Assembly: GCA_023974075.1 (NCBI GenBank)
Contig: CM043792.1
Location: forward strand, 18,608,824 to 18,672,823
Source: Chaenocephalus aceratus
Lineage: Eukaryota > Chordata > Actinopteri > Perciformes > Channichthyidae
Length of the DNA stretch: 64,000 nt
Direction: 5' to 3'
The position numbers and the translations under genes were made by a program. Shown here piece by piece: positions 25,113-34,893 of this stretch; positions within the stretch are counted from its first letter, which is position 1, and every line of letters begins with the position of its first letter. The notes beneath the pieces were generated by a model. The model saw nothing but the letters and a program-made list of their open reading frames with translations. It did not search any database and was not told where the DNA came from.

Positions 25113-28100
25113 TCAAGAAAAGGAAAACAGTAGCTGCTTAAAAGCTGATTTGTGAGCATATTGAAAAAGACTATATTGCATCCTTCTAATGAAGGCTTTT
25201 TTCTAACATACAGTTTCATCTTGAACAACATCTGTCTTTTTCTAAAAACTGATGGTGATATTAACAGTTATTTACTGAGCACAGTTACAGGTATCATTTC
25301 TACAAAAACAGAAAGGACTCTGATAGAACATTCCCCATTTCTAACTGATGCATGTTCTCTGGTTTGTTCTCCAGGAGAACCTTCATCACCCAACTAGACT
25401 TGATTTATAACACTTCTACAAATGTGTAAAAAAGGTGTGCCTATGCGAATAGTTGTTGTACTCACTTTAGTTGGTTCAAATGCCACTGCATCTCCCATCC
25501 AGTTACTGAATCATACTATTTGAAAGCATCGTTTTAGTGTGTGTGCGCGCTGGGCTCTTCACTTAATATTCATCCTCTTATGTGTCTGTTTAGGCCTAAG
25601 CCCATGACTCACCAACTCTCCAGCCCTGATTTCCATGGCGAGGAGAAGGAGCAGGTAACCAGCATTGGGCAGATCAAACCGGAGCTCTACAGGCCCAAGG
25701 GCGACCTCGGGGACGGCAAACCGGGCGACAACTGCGGCAAAATCAGCTTCCTCCTGCGTTACGCCTTCAAGTAAGTCACAGAGCTTACATCAAAACAGGC
25801 TAAATGATTTTTCAATGTCCTCTTATGTGAAACATGTAGGCTTTTAACATGGACAATTATATGCAAACCTAAACATCGAGGTTACATCACAACCAGGTTA
25901 GCCTGAAGATGCTGCACCCGTGTCCGTGGGGAGCCCAATCGACTTGCTGTCTGGAAAATGGGAACACCTCCTGCTTTGATCGAAGCATTGCAAAACACAA
26001 TTATTTTCCATGTCTTTTTATCACCTAACAAGGTACAACTTTATTCAAAGATTCCATGGCAATCTTTAGTTTAGGTCTGGACCAAAGAGGTACAATTACT
26101 GAACAACATTCCTATGCATGGCGCTAACTCAATAGATAAATAAAGAAATAACAATATCGATTCTGCATTCTTTGTATGCTTGTGATAGCCAGGCACAGTC
26201 TGGGAAATGTAATCCTTAAAAATACGAACTGAATATTGTTTGATGAATCCAGCACTGTCCTGAGTGCCACAGCGCCGGTTTTGCCCGTCTCCTGTCAATG
26301 TAGCTGCATCTGTTTTTGCCCCACTTTGATCATAGCAGTGGGTGTTCAGTTCTTCAAACACTAAGAAGGGTGCAAATGGACACTGGTTGGGCCGACTTTC
26401 CTTCATGGCACAGAACAGAGAGAGGGTGCTTCTTTGGAAAATATATTTAACTGTTTGTTCTCTTCAGTAGACACGTAAACAAAGCCTCCGACTCAAGTTT
26501 GAGCAAATTAGGTTTTTTTGGAAGTAAGCGCCTCTAGATTCATTCCGTGGTCTCCTTTGTTTTCACATTATATTGCCTTTCATTTAGCAGATGTTTTTAT
26601 CCAAAGTGACTTACAATAAGTGCATTTAACCATGAACAAAGGCATGCAGAAAAGCAAGACCCCGACAGGTAGATAAGCTATCAAGAAGCCAAACCAATGA
26701 AATGCTACTGCATTGGCTTTAAATATGCCAAACCCTTGTTACAATAATCATACTAAAATAATAATATACAACACATTTTAAAATGGTACTATTAAATGTA
26801 AGTGACAAAGCAGCCTCGGTGTCTTTATGTGCTGTGCGGCACACACTTTGGTTCTATTATTTAGCTCCTTTGAGCATTCTTCCTTGAACCTTCTATACTG
26901 CAGCATTTGGGTCTGAGTATGTAATTGGTGGATGCCATGCTGTGAGGACTGGGTAATGGGAGTGTGTACGAATGTGAGGCTGTACTGCAGTCCTAGGTGG
27001 CTGTGTATCTCGCTCGCTCGCTCCGTCTGCAGCCCAGCTGGCAGTTCCCCCATTTCTTGCCTGCCCTGACATGTAGAAACATTACAACAAGCGAAAATGC
27101 TGAATGGTCAGAAAAGAAAAGGAGCGAGACGCCGTTCCAGTCATGAATTATATATGGCAAGCCACTTTAAACGGCAGCCCCTGTGTCAACAAATAATAAC
27201 AGCAGACTGTGTTTTAAACTTGAGTTACAGATGTAGAGAATTGGCAAGGAAATTGGATGGACAGTGAGGTTAGTGATGACAAATATTCATGTGTCCCTTT
27301 TTCCCCATTTATGTAGTCACAAGATAATGTGTGTCTGGGCTTTAGTTGCTTGTCATTACATAGTAGGCCCGTTGTTATAGTTAGGGAAGCAGAAGAAAGG
27401 TTAGAGATTCAGTGTGTGGGCATGTCTGTACACACACACACTGGAACTGTGATACGGTCTTGTTAATGTGTGAGACCCAGCTGTTTGGAGTGTAATAGTC
27501 AGAATAACAATGTCAATCTCTCTCGGATCCTCTGGGAAAGGCATTTCTATTGACAATCCCATTAAAAGCTGACACATTTCCACTGTGGGAATAACAGCTC
27601 GCCTTCGTGCATTGTCTGCCAGGAATAAGGTCGTGAATTTACCTCCGTGCTCGAGCAGTAATAGGTATATTCTCTACAGCGCGCTTCATGCTTGTGTAAA
27701 AACCTTAATGTGGGTTCCGAGCTCACGTCTCGTTCTGTAAAAAGACATTTGAATTCGTGACCGCGTTTCTGTAGCAAACAACCAATGCAGGGGAAATGAT
27801 GAGGTGTGTTCCTGTCGTTTCCAATTGTTGTTCATTTGAGCATCGCTGTGAACCGCACTGGCTAATCACGGGCGTGTCTGCCACCAACACGGATCCAAAA
27901 ATAATACTGGAATAAACATTGTTAGAGGGGAATAGTACACGTTTTTCCTCGTTAAAATATTTATCTGGCTGAGCTGTAAATGTAATTTCCTCCACTAACA
28001 TCATCGCCCTGATTTGATGTGATGGCACAGTGGGCATATTTATCCCGATTGCCTTAATGGATGTGATTCAGAGTTAAACACGTGTCCAGATGGGCAACGG

Positions 28101-31100
28101 TTGTATCGTCAACAGCATGTCTTACTTGTGATTGGTACACACGGAACATAAGACGTTATAACGGCTGGGGTCACTGCTGGTGTTTGGCCTGCGGATCATT
28201 CCTCAGCCTCAAAGTTCACGCTGCTCACCTTAAGCAGCTAATGAAGTGCTGACACACTGGTTAACAAGGGCAGACGCAGCCTAACGAGGGCTGATCAAAG
28301 GCCTCCGAGCTGTGCTCATCTTCATCTGGTAATTAAATACATAATAAACGGTGCATGAGACGCAGCCGTGACTCTGGACGGAGCAATCGAATGTAAACAC
28401 ATGTGTATTGTGTGCGCTTACGACTGTGCGTTTTATTCATGTTTGTGACAAAGAAATAGTGAAACGTGTGTGAGAGTTGTTCTGAGAGTATCTGATTAGT
28501 GTTGATCAGAGAACCAATTATGCAATTGTTGGCGCAATTCTGCTGATTGTCTAAATGTGTTAACTTTCATGTCATTTTCGCCCTCAATCAGAAAAGATCA
28601 CGTTATTAGCATCTACAAAGACGACATCATTACTGGAGAGCTGACGCAATGAATTGATTATTTGACTATTTAGTTGGCAAACAATAATGCAGCACATCTT
28701 GATAAGTGATTAATTGTTTGAGTCGTACATTAGGCGAAATGCAAAACAATCTGCTAATTCCTGTTCTTTAATACATTAATATCAGTATTATTTAACTAAC
28801 TAATTTTAAGGGTTGACTATTGTTTGCAGCTGGATTAACTGATGATTTTTCAAATAATTAAGGATTAAAACAAATAATTAATATAATTTTGACAGTATGT
28901 TCATGAAATCAATTTAAAATATAATATATCATTTAATAAACAGAGCCACTTCTACTTGTATCCTAATGTTACAGATTATTTTTGTTACATTTTAATTTGT
29001 ATTTGACAAATATAAAACATGTATAAAAATGTGTAGCAGTATTTTCTTACGGCTTCTTTATACAACCACTGCAGTACTGATTTAAAGTCTAGCAAGTTTA
29101 TTTCCACGGCACATTTTGTCCACAGGGGAAATCCAGTGTGCTATACATAAATAAAAGTGAGAAAGGGAACCACCCATGCAAGAAATATGATGACAAAAAT
29201 TACAAAGAACATAAGTAAAATAGAAGAGAACCTCATGTTAAAACATAGTGAAAGAAACATTGACTATGTTTTCAGCCATTATGCAACCTGATAGAGAACA
29301 ATAAAGCAAAAATAATGGTAATGCAGACCAATAATACTTTGATAGTGGAAGGCACTAGCATGGACCATAGTGAGGGTAGAATAAAGGGAACTGTGTTAAG
29401 GTTTTTTAATGAGCTTCGCCTTGGCAAGCAGACTCTGTCACTCGTTGTACATCTTCGCTTACTTTAATCGCTGCAACATAATACAGCTGCAGGAATGACA
29501 CAAACTCACTTGCATACTATTTTGTTTTTTTCCTAACTTCAGAGACACGAAAACCTCCCACAGTTATGTGTGTGTGGGTTGATCCTGTCTGGCTCTCATA
29601 GATTATTTGTGTAAATGTGAGCGACCCCTGCCTTTTTCTTTTGTGTGAATGTGAAAGTTTAATGGAGTTTTCTGTGTTTGTCTCAGTACGGAGCAGTTGG
29701 TGGTGAAGATCCTGAAAGCTCTGGACCTGCCAGCAAAGGATGCCAACGGCTTCTCTGACCCATATGTAAAGATCTACCCTACTGCCAGACCGGAAGAAGA
29801 AATACCAGACCAAGGTGAATCCCACTTCCACCACACTCACTCCTTTGCTTAGTGTAAACAAACAAAGAGAAAACCTCCTCAACATTTAAACATCATCACG
29901 TCTGACTGGCTGTTTTCTCTCCGCCTGTTTCCTGCTGCTCTGATTACCTAGCCTCCTCATGGGAAATCATTACAGCTTCACTAATGTAATCTAATCTGGA
30001 GCTAAATGTATTCAAGATAATGTGCCTCAGACTATTACAAGGCACTGCTACTCAACCCCTGTGTTATTCTGGTATTGGGCTCCCTAGAGTCAATATCGAG
30101 TACATTTCGGGATGTTCTGTACCAGGGTATGTACCCGTTGCCCTTAAATATCATCTTCTCTATTCTCTGTGGAGAAGATCAAAAGTCACTAGCTTTTAGT
30201 TCTCGATTTTATATCCATAAATATTATACCAGTGCTGTTGAACAGGGAAACGTTCTGAAGATAAAAATTAAAAAACCTTCACAATTGACAGTAGATCCAG
30301 GAAAGAGTGAAAAGTAAGCTTTCAGTCACAATGAAGCTGTACCCGTTTGAAATGTCTCCCTTTTGGTTTCCCCCTTTGTGCGACTGTCTCCTGGATGTTA
30401 CAAAAGCCCCATTCAGTCGTTGAAAGGAGTGAATGCTTCTGTAATTTGCATAACAACGCCTGCTTTTGTTTAGAGTGTAGATTATTGTTTCATTTCAATC
30501 ATGTGGAATTTTCAGACCCCTCATATTTTCCCTGCTTTTATCCCTCCAGCTAATTTGAAAAGAGAAATGGACCTCTTTTCTGTAGCTGTTAAAGCTTTGT
30601 GTTTCTGGTTTCTAAAGGCACTGCTTCTCCATCAGCTGCGTGTTTTATTCCAAAGCTAACAAGTAATCATCAAGTGCTAATAAGCCGGAGTGACAGACCA
30701 CCACTAAATCAGCAAATAGTAAAGAAAAACCGTTGATTAAATGATTGAAGACAAATTTGAATGTTTCTGCAATGTGTTTTTAAATATGACGAGCAGGAAA
30801 TTACAGCAGCTCGCTTTCCATCCGACTTAGTCCTCCGGTTTTAAACCATCTGTTTATTTTTACTTGATATTGATGTGACGGATAGAAAAGAGAAGGAACA
30901 CATTAAAACTTCAAAATAGAGGTGAACTTGAATGAATACAGTTGCCAATATAAAATCTTTGAACACATCCAAGAGGAAGACATCTGGCTATGTTGTATGT
31001 GTTGGGAAACAGAATGTTGAGTTTTAAATTTGGTTTTAGGTCTTTTATATCATTTCAGTATTGAATCAGTTTGATTTGATTCTCCATCCCACACAAAAGT

Positions 31101-33120
31101 AACAGATTAACTTTCATCCCACTAGCTGAGCAACGAGGTCAGGCAGTGTGGTAGAGGTTAATTGTGTTGCTGGAGGTCATTTTATTATGGCAAACCAAAC
31201 CCCTCTGGAATATTCTGTGCCCTGAAATGTGGCAGATTAATTTAAAATGACATTTGCGTGCCATAATGTCTGTTTTGCTGCTTTCAGCACACTATGATTC
31301 ATCCTACAGACTGTTAATCAAAGCTTTTACATTCACAACAACTCTCCTATGTGAGGATAAGAACCCCTTCGATTCATAGAAATGGATGCCTTTTATGTTT
31401 TCTAAGGAAAATATTCAGTACAATAAAAACACCAATGGGAGTGCAGTGCCAAATATGTTATTAAACGAATACATGTATGAGGATTTTGTCCATTACTGCT
31501 TTCAGAGAAAATGTATTTACCATAAGTTCTGAGCCCCTAAGATAAGATAAGATAATTTTTCTAAATATAAGAGTTTTGCATTGATACTTATTCGAGTCAC
31601 AGATAAAAGTCAGAAGGCGAACTTTGCTAAGTGCTAGACATCAAGTCACAATGTGAAAGTGTACTTTACCAACCAGGAAATAAGATACTGTGTACTTATA
31701 CAAGTATGTCCATTTAATCAAAGAAACAGGAGGTCTGATTGTAACAAGGAAATTAGGAAATCTGGGAAATGGTGTTGATATTTTTATATACGCTTTGACT
31801 CACAAACCTTTAAAGGTGGGGTAGGTAAGTTTCAGAAACCGGCTCGAGATACACTTTTGTTATATTCCATGGAATGCTCTTATCATCCCGATAGCAATGA
31901 ATATCTTAAGTGCTTTGACAAAAATCCATAAAAAAATGTCATCTGTAGAAGCCGTAATACTGTAAAAAGTACAACCAATCGATTGGTTGGCCTACCTGCC
32001 TGTCAGCCTTCCATCGGGGCACAAACTTATCTCGTGCCCTCATTGGTCATGTGCGCGTTCGTGTGTGTTGGAGGAGGGGCTCTGTAAGGAAGTGGCAGAT
32101 TTTCTCCGGTTGTGTATTTTCAAATTCTAGCGATCTCGTGACGGTTTGTCAAACTTACCTACCCCACCTTTAATTGGACAGTATTTAGTGCAAGAATACT
32201 GAAATTGAATAATTATACATTTAACCAATGTATTTTTTTATTCAAGTGTTTTTTATACATGACTAATTCAAGCAGAGGTACTGTAATGGCTATTCCTGGT
32301 AGCACTAAAAAAAGCATTGACCATTTTGAGTAAGAGCAACCCTTATTACAGTGCAAGTCCCATGTTAACCGCCTTTCTGCTGTAATTGTAGTGTTGTTAC
32401 CCGTTAGATCCATAAGTGGTCTTTTTTGAACCCGGTGAGCTGGTTTTCTTGAAGTATCTTTGTAATTTACATTTTTTTTTTATCATTTCATATTCCAGCT
32501 ATTCCTCAAAAAACAATGTTTGTATATCATGCCATTCAAATTTTTTATTTTTATTTTAAGAAATAAGTGGGGTCAAAAATGACCCGCATGCATTTTCTAT
32601 GGAATCCTATGGGAAACGTTTTTTTTCAAAATGTAAAAAAGATGTCTAAAATTATAAATAGTGAAAAATTAAATATAAAATATTTCTAGTGTGAACCAAA
32701 TAAGTGATTTTCTTAAACAAAATGGCATAAAAATACATATTCTAATACGGTTCCTTTTCGACCCACTTGTGGAAGAGTGTAGGGTCCAGGCACTCGTGCA
32801 TCTTAAGGGTTAAAAAACATGTTGCCCTATCATTCCTTGTACTCATTCCATTTTACCTACCCATTGGTACACTATAGGTTCTAAATAATGATTGTTATTT
32901 GTAGTTTTGATGTACAGAGTTTCAATTCTCCTCTCTGTCCTTGTCTGTCTCGCAGGTCCACAGAAAGACCTTGAACCCGGTGTTCAATGAGGACCTTTCA
33001 GTTTGGCGTTCCGCTGAGTGAGCTACATTCCAGGAAGTTGCATTTCTCTGTGTACGACTTCGACCGCTTCTCCAGACACGACCTGATTGGCCAGGTAGTG
33101 GTGGACAACCTGCTGGACTT
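16638..33120 (+). CDS. syt3: synaptotagmin-3, 3' end lost in an assembly gap
   Basis: Synaptotagmin-3 is a membrane-anchored Ca2+- and phospholipid-binding protein of neurons that acts in vesicle exocytosis and receptor trafficking. Six coding segments join in phase: 16638-16785, 22583-22978, 24200-24308, 25594-25770, 29687-29814 and 32956-33120. Together they give about 373 residues: an N-terminal cysteine segment (1-49), a transmembrane helix beginning [12 protein letters not shown] (about 51-80), a Gly/Ser/Pro-rich linker with [11 protein letters not shown] (about 168-179), the [12 protein letters not shown] segment, and most of C2A from [10 protein letters not shown] (about 265). The loops [12 protein letters not shown] and [10 protein letters not shown] carry the expected Ca2+-binding aspartates. 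The N-terminus and the [11 protein letters not shown] linker identify SYT3 rather than SYT6 or SYT10. Two one-base insertions break C2A (near 29778 and 32992). The end of C2A, C2B and the stop codon are not seen; the sequence enters an N gap at 33121. Confidence 0.93.
20972..21200 (+). repeat. diverged tandem pair of a dispersed fish repeat
   Basis: Two related units of roughly 110-120 bp. 'aactgttggattgattgtga', 'tgaatcctacggacttaatt' and 'gatcccctgattttcc' in the first correspond to 'caactattaaatggg', 'caggatgttactttagtgac' and 'ccccttgcttttcatttagc' in the second. I recall this phrase pattern as common in teleost genomes. Its class is not assigned. Confidence 0.5.
21304..22078 (+). mobile_element. 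hAT-type DNA transposon remnant with BED zinc finger
   Basis: The ends are imperfect inverted repeats around ATGGGTACCG (left) and, in reverse complement, ATGGGTATCG (right), both followed by short segments rich in 'ggtaccgttaa'-like words. The flanks ACACCACC (21296-21303) and ACGCCACC (22079-22086) match at 7 of 8, consistent with an aged hAT target duplication. The open frame 21516-21770 begins [17 protein letters not shown] and has [22 protein letters not shown] followed by a His, the C2H2 pattern of a BED zinc finger found at the N-terminus of hAT transposases. The catalytic and dimerisation regions are missing, so this is an internally deleted copy. Confidence 0.7.
22583..22978 (+). CDS. 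syt3: syt3 exon: transmembrane segment and linker
   Basis: 396 bases, phase 1 at both ends. The split Glu codon joins the previous exon to [20 protein letters not shown], a hydrophobic helix followed by [12 protein letters not shown] at the cytoplasmic face. The rest is a Gly/Ser/Pro-rich linker ending [15 protein letters not shown], strongly SYT3-like. The exon is bounded by CTCTGTAG and GCAG|GTGAGA. It is much more GC-rich than the surrounding intron. Confidence 0.93.
24200..24308 (+). CDS. syt3: syt3 exon: linker
   Basis: 109 bases bounded by CTCTGCAG and CCCG|GTCAGT, entering in phase 1 and leaving in phase 2. It translates to [20 protein letters not shown] and continues to HSQQQVTSR. 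It is a disordered cytoplasmic linker; the phase agreement on both sides supports it. Confidence 0.8.
25594..25770 (+). CDS. syt3: syt3 exon: linker and start of C2A
   Basis: 177 bases between CTGTTTAG and TTCAA|GTAAGT. It encodes [20 protein letters not shown], then the [12 protein letters not shown] segment shared with SYT3/6/10 proteins, then [12 protein letters not shown], which is strand 1 of C2A. It leaves in phase 2. Confidence 0.93.
26573..26740 (+). repeat. fish interspersed repeat (same core), copy C
   Basis: CATTTAGCAGATGTTTTTAT, then CCAAAGTGACTTACAATAAG. Downstream similarity to the 5239 copy continues through 'gctactgcattggctttaaa' and 'gccaaaccctt'. Confidence 0.7.
29095..29200. 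repeat. probable dispersed repeat fragment
   Basis: 'agtttatttccacggcacat' followed by 'aaatccagtgtgctatacat' and an A-rich stretch resembles the 'gtttatttgtatagcacatt ... aaagtgctttacat' pattern of fish LINE-derived repeats. Diverged; family not assigned. Confidence 0.35.
29687..29814 (+). CDS. syt3: syt3 exon: C2A calcium-binding loop 1, with +1 frame break
   Basis: It follows GTCTCAG and ends CAAG|GTGAAT. It reads [19 protein letters not shown], then [11 protein letters not shown]. After Tyr the sequence is TAC C CTA CTG CCA GAC CGG AAG: dropping one C of the run 29777-29779 restores the expected [12 protein letters not shown]. Without the extra base the exon is 127 bases and joins the next exon in phase 0, which argues the base is spurious or a recent lesion. 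Confidence 0.9.
31814..32169. mobile_element. 356-bp MITE with perfect 19-bp terminal inverted repeats and TTAA target duplication
   Basis: The left end AGGTGGGGTAGGTAAGTTT (31814-31832) is repeated exactly in inverse at the right end, finishing at 32169. TTAA lies immediately outside both ends (31810-31813 and 32170-32173). TTAA targets are used by the piggyBac and Kolobok superfamilies; the AGG terminus does not look like the CCC ends of piggyBac. There is no coding capacity, so it is non-autonomous. Confidence 0.85.
32400..32809. mobile_element. piggyBac-like non-autonomous element
   Basis: The left end CCCGTTAGATCCATAAGTG and the right end in reverse complement, CCCTTAAGATGCACGAGTG, agree at 15 of 19 positions. 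TTAA follows the right end (32810-32813) and TTA precedes the left. CCC termini with a TTAA target fit piggyBac. The interior contains the small palindrome GGGTCAAAAATGACCC near 32571. It is older than the neighbouring 31814 element, judging by TIR divergence. Confidence 0.55.
32956..33120 (+). CDS. syt3: syt3 exon: C2A loop 3, with +1 frame break, truncated by the gap
   Basis: It follows TCTCGCAG. It reads [12 protein letters not shown], then needs one G removed (GAG G ACC at 32989-32995) to continue [20 protein letters not shown] and [20 protein letters not shown]. The DFDRFSRHD loop holds the aspartates that bind Ca2+ in C2A. The exon runs into Ns after 'ctgctggactt', so its 3' boundary is unknown. 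Confidence 0.92.
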
Positions 33121-33220
33121 NNNNNNNNNNNNNNNNNNNNNNNNNNNNNNNNNNNNNNNNNNNNNNNNNNNNNNNNNNNNNNNNNNNNNNNNNNNNNNNN
33201 NNNNNNNNNNNNNNNNNNNN
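33121..33220. other. assembly gap (100 N)
   Basis: Exactly 100 Ns, a common placeholder for a gap of unknown size. It interrupts the last visible syt3 exon. The right edge starts with 11 A and does not continue the coding frame, so the true missing length probably includes the rest of this exon and more. Confidence 0.98.
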
Positions 33221-34533
33221 AAAAAAAAAAAGACTGGGGCTGTGGACACTGATAGACACTCACTGCAGAGTGGGGGGCTTTAGGGGGGTCAAGGTATTGA
33301 AAACATATTGAGCATAAAGTGGAAAAGGGCATCCAAGGCCGTGCAGAGTGCATTTTGCATCGTATAATAAAGAGATACAGGTTGGCCACCCTGTTGCTGC
33401 ATCGAGGCTGAATATGTACGGGTCAGTTATTACCGTGTTCCCATCGTGTGAGTGTATTTGTGAGTGTGTGTGTGTGTGTGTGAGTGTGAGAAAGGAAGAC
33501 ACGTGTGTGAGGAGTATGTGTGTGAGAACACGTGTCTGTGATGGAGAGCTGGCGTTGAGGTACAAGGATGTAAGAAAGAGCGATCCTTTGAGTCTCGATA
33601 TAGAACGTTATCAATCCAGCACTAATCACCCGTCTGAAAAAGCCCCACACCCCCAACACACACATTTTTTCTTCCCTCCCTCCTCTTTCCATCTGCTATC
33701 TGACCGACAGTCGACCACTCTCTCACTTCCTCATGTTAATATCCTGCTGAGGTGAACGACAACTATACCCTGATCACCCCTGTGACCTTAACCTGACCTT
33801 AAACCTTACCTCGCTCCCCCTTTAATTATGTAACCCCCTCCTGTTATCTCATGGGGAGTCAGCTAAGATGCTTTAAAGATCACATATTTTCTCTTTTGGT
33901 TTGGTCTCTGAAACATCCAGTCTCTGTCCTCTCCTCTGCCGTCACTACCTCCATCTCTGCATATCAATCATACTTGTATGTCCTGTATACATACCGTATA
34001 TGATGGGAGCTGCAATGGCAGGTAGGACTCAATCCAATGAGGCAGTGCTGTACAGGTGGGGCTCAGCACTGTGTGTGCTTGAACGTTGCCAAGGGAACCA
34101 GCCAAGCAGCAAATGTTCCTGTAACAAGCTGTAAACACCACCATCATCATATTATAGAGATTATATGACCATATGCACACATGTGTGTACATGTGTGTGG
34201 GTCTCTGGATTGAAGTCTACAAAAGAAAAACGAGAGAAAAGAAGAACATATGACATTTTGAGCATTGAAATGCAATAATGCACCGTAGAAAAACATCTCA
34301 ACTAATTTGAGTTAAAATAATTAAAAAAGATCAATCGTATGATTATTAGATGCATTTGTTTGTCATCTTATTGATTAATAATCAAGCCTTTGCCAAGTGC
34401 TGTCTGGGTCTTGTGTGCAACATGCATGGTGATTACTGCAGATTGCAACAGAAATCATTGCATTGTCTTTGCAAGTATTAAAGACAAATATATATATAAC
34501 AATATATCAATACAAAAAAGTTCCATATTTGAT

Positions 34534-34534
<1 letters not shown>
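33221..34534. other. noncoding DNA between the syt3 gap and the putative lrrc4b promoter
   Basis: No C2B-like coding sequence was found on either side of the short GT tract at about 33465-33485. The microsatellite-bearing stretch 33440-33700 yields only low-complexity frames. Confidence 0.5.
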
Positions 34535-34566
<32 letters not shown>

Positions 34567-34570
34567 GCAG
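34535..34570. repeat. (CAG)n trinucleotide repeat upstream of a putative first exon
   Basis: Twelve CAG-type units with one CAA interruption, directly followed by TGTGACGTCC, which contains a CRE-like TGACGT half-site. It lies about 100-250 bp upstream of the candidate lrrc4b first exon. Confidence 0.9.
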
Positions 34571-34639
34571 TGTGACGTCCCCTTGCCGTCGGCCAGTGGT
34601 TCCATCCACCTGAAGAATTCTGAGACAATTCTCATTACC

Positions 34640-34893
34640 AGCGGTGGCAGCGCAGCACTTGGAAGGGGTGAATCAATCTGAGAGAGAGAAAGAGAGAGAT
34701 AGGTGAAACAGTGAGGGAGACAGAGGAGGGAGAAGAGGGAGAGGGAGGGAGAGCAGAGAAGAAGACAGCGTCGGCGGCGCTCTGCAGTGGAATAGCTGTT
34801 ATTTGAGGGAAGGTGAGAGCTCTCGGAGTACCCGACCGGCGCGTGCTGAGCGAGATGTGTTTCAGGACTTGATCACTGCATCCTAAAATAAAG
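34640..34893 (+). promoter_or_regulatory. lrrc4b: candidate promoter and noncoding first exon of lrrc4b
   Basis: Purine-rich GAGA sequence, then a CpG-rich core (gcgtcggcggcgctc; ccgaccggcgcgtgctg), ending in a near-perfect donor AAAG|GTGAGT at 34893. LRRC4-family genes have noncoding 5' exons separated from the coding exons by long introns. The next coding + strand gene is lrrc4b, 18.5 kb away. The exon's 5' end is not determined, and the link is by position and strand only. A second candidate donor, AAGATG|GTGAGT at 39972, follows another CpG-containing stretch. Confidence 0.4.

Larger units (their letters stand above)
25771..29686 (+). other. syt3: syt3 intron (within C2A)
   Basis: Noncoding. 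It holds a copy of the dispersed fish repeat at 26573 and a short repeat fragment at about 29095. No exon-like segment was seen. Confidence 0.7.

Noticed and set aside
33121..33220. Reading the gap as proof that syt3 is a pseudogene lacking C2B
   Set aside because: Missing sequence is not evidence of loss. The visible exons keep splice sites, phases and conserved residues apart from two homopolymer indels.
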